Shown: piece after piece, positions 62,970 through 64,000 of the stretch
How positions within the stretch are numbered: position 1 is the stretch's first letter
Layout: each line of letters opens with the position of its first letter
Assembly (NCBI GenBank): GCA_024760525.1
Contig: CP060499.1
Span: 930,001-994,000, forward strand
DNA: 64,000 nt
DNA from: Nitrospira sp.
Lineage (GTDB): Bacteria > Nitrospirota > Nitrospiria > Nitrospirales > Nitrospiraceae
Direction of reading: 5' to 3'
The notes under the pieces: generated by a model
What the model was told of the DNA's origin: nothing
Database searches by the model: none
The model's input: the letters and a program-made list of their open reading frames with translations, nothing else
Made by a program: the position numbers and the translations under genes

Positions 62970-63764
62970 ATGCAGAATGGCGGTACTCTCCGCATGTGCC
63001 GTTATGCCGCGATGGCAACCGCTGTGTTGGCCTTGTCATTCTCAGCCGATTCCATCGGAGCAGACCCTCAGGGTAAAGCCAATCGCCCGTTTCAGGTTGG
63101 AGAACGGCTGACCTATGAGGTGTCCTGGCTCAATATTACCGCGGCGATCGCCGTGATGGAAGTGGCGCGGATGGAAGGAACGAAGGAGCAAACGGTCGCC
63201 AAGTTGGTGGGCACGGCGCAATCGACACCGCTCATCACGAAGTTTTTCCCCGTCGATAATCGTGTCGAGTCGGAACTGGACCTGCAGGCGCTCGTACCGG
63301 AACACATGACGTTCCGCCGACGCGAAGGAAAAAAGAAAGAGGATATCGAGTACAGATTCCATCAAAAGGAAGGGATGGTCACGGCGGTCAGGGGAGGCAC
63401 CACCGAGTCGCTGCCCATTCCGGCCGGCACTCAAGATATCATTTCATGCTTGTACTATACGCGTACGGTGTTGCCGCCGACACCGGGTGCCTCACTGAAA
63501 ATGAACGTGTATCATGACAAGAAGAATCGACCTGTGGAGGTGCGCGTAGAGGGTCTTGAGACTATTGAAGGGTCGTGGGGGAAGGCGGAGACCGTGCGGG
63601 TGCTGGTCATCATGCCGTTCCATGGCCTCTTCATGAATCAGGGGAACATCCGTGTTTGGGTCACGACTGATGAGCACAGGACTCCGCTCCGCATGAAAGC
63701 GAAGGTCACGCTGGGGTCAATCGTGGCGGATCTGGTGGATGGGAAACCGGCTCCGCAAAGCTGA
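62970..63764 (+). CDS. DUF3108 domain exported protein
   Basis: About 264 residues. A signal-like segment (CRYAAMATAVLALSFSADSIGA) is followed by FQVGERLTYEVSWLNITAAIAVME and the repeated beta-strand pattern of DUF3108, with DIISCLYYTRTVLPPTPG and VRVLVIMPFHGLFMNQGNIRVWVTTDEHRTPLRMKAKV, its most conserved part. The function of DUF3108 proteins is not established; a periplasmic or envelope role is likely. ATG 62970, ATG 62994 and GTG 62943 are possible starts; 62970 leaves a basic n-region before the hydrophobic stretch. Confidence 0.75.
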   Translation: MQNGGTLRMCRYAAMATAVLALSFSADSIGADPQGKANRPFQVGERLTYEVSWLNITAAIAVMEVARMEGTKEQTVAKLVGTAQSTPLITKFFPVDNRVESELDLQALVPEHMTFRRREGKKKEDIEYRFHQKEGMVTAVRGGTTESLPIPAGTQDIISCLYYTRTVLPPTPGASLKMNVYHDKKNRPVEVRVEGLETIEGSWGKAETVRVLVIMPFHGLFMNQGNIRVWVTTDEHRTPLRMKAKVTLGSIVADLVDGKPAPQS

Positions 63765-63812
63765 TATCGGTTGTTGTTCGCGCGGGTCAAACTCGCTATA
63801 CTGAGCGGCATC

Positions 63813-64000
63813 ATGAGAGAATTTCCCCTTACTTTAAGCCGGTTTATCATTCAAAATCAGGAGTCGCACCAAGGCGCGACGGAAGAATTCTCAAGCCTGT
63901 TGACCCGGATCGGTCTCGTCGGCAAGCTCATTGCGCAAGATCTCAGGCGAGCCGGCCTGATCAACATTCTTGGCACGACGGGCGACACGAACGTGCAGGG
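63813..64000 (+). CDS. fbp: Fructose-1,6-bisphosphatase class I (3' partial)
   Basis: The 62 codons in the window begin REFPLTLSRFIIQNQESHQGATEEFSSLL and run to ILGTTGDTNVQG, matching the start of class I FBPase (LTLSRFI..., SGLL, NVQGE). It removes the 1-phosphate of fructose 1,6-bisphosphate in gluconeogenesis or carbon fixation. It lies 48 bases after the DUF3108 gene and marks the end of the polysaccharide locus. The active site lies beyond the window. Confidence 0.85.
   Translation, partial: MREFPLTLSRFIIQNQESHQGATEEFSSLLTRIGLVGKLIAQDLRRAGLINILGTTGDTNVQ

Noticed and set aside
1..64000. Search for tRNA, rRNA, CRISPR arrays, insertion sequences and attachment sites
   Set aside because: I saw no cloverleaf-like sequence, no regularly spaced direct repeats, no transposase or integrase motifs, and no flanking terminal repeats.

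Overview
The window is an almost unbroken, single-direction (+ strand) surface-polysaccharide locus from a Gram-negative bacterium. About 51 protein genes fill it. I see no tRNA, rRNA, CRISPR array, transposase or integrase, and no gene-free stretch longer than about 250 bases. A heptosyltransferase, KdsC and heptose-bisphosphate phosphatase imply a heptose/Kdo lipopolysaccharide. Moderately high GC, frequent GTG starts and the gene mix would fit a Nitrospirota member such as Nitrospira; that assignment is inference and not a proof.

Layout. (1) 1-4059: LPS core genes: the end of a heptosyltransferase II fused to a GmhB-type phosphatase, a methyltransferase and two GT9 heptosyltransferase-like genes. 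(2) 4105-5342: a promoter-like site, a winged-helix regulator and a specialised NusG paralogue, a likely control head for the long operon. (3) 5562-6353: an AT-rich insert coding a membrane-anchored transglutaminase-like protein. (4) 6489-15257: sugar-modification genes (epimerases, an AsnB-type amidotransferase, methyltransferase, NodB-like deacetylase, glycosyltransferase, GNAT, WbqC). (5) 15429-18625: an ABC polysaccharide exporter with two different Wzt-type ATPases and one Wzm permease. (6) 18714-32755: methyltransferase, glycosyltransferases, WecB, two further AsnB paralogues, tandem epimerases and a secreted Cys-rich propeller-like protein. (7) 32873-39815: a seven-gene legionaminic-acid (nonulosonate) cassette, LegB-LegC-acyltransferase-LegI-LegG-PtmE-like-LegF. 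(8) 40004-48420: a Wzx-type flippase, a candidate nonulosonate transferase, glycosyltransferases and a fourth AsnB. (9) 48420-56555: a WbpV-like reductase, WbpL/WecA-like initiating transferase, O-antigen ligase, core glycosyltransferases, GT9 and a WbpM-like dehydratase. (10) 56682-62949: nucleotide-sugar supply (RfbA, RfbB, RfbD without RfbC; KdsC; ManC; ManB). (11) 62970-64000: a DUF3108 protein and the start of class I fructose-1,6-bisphosphatase.

How the genes may work together (inference): WbpM and the WbpV-like reductase would make an N-acetyl-6-deoxyhexosamine nucleotide sugar, which the WbpL-like enzyme puts on undecaprenyl phosphate. Many glycosyltransferases extend it with amidated, epimerised, methylated, acylated and nonulosonic sugars. 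Two export routes (ABC and Wzx) are present, and the WaaL-like ligase would join the product to the heptose core. The most striking points are the four AsnB paralogues, the two-ATPase exporter, the complete legionaminate cassette with a candidate transferase beside it, and two unexplained exported proteins buried in the locus.
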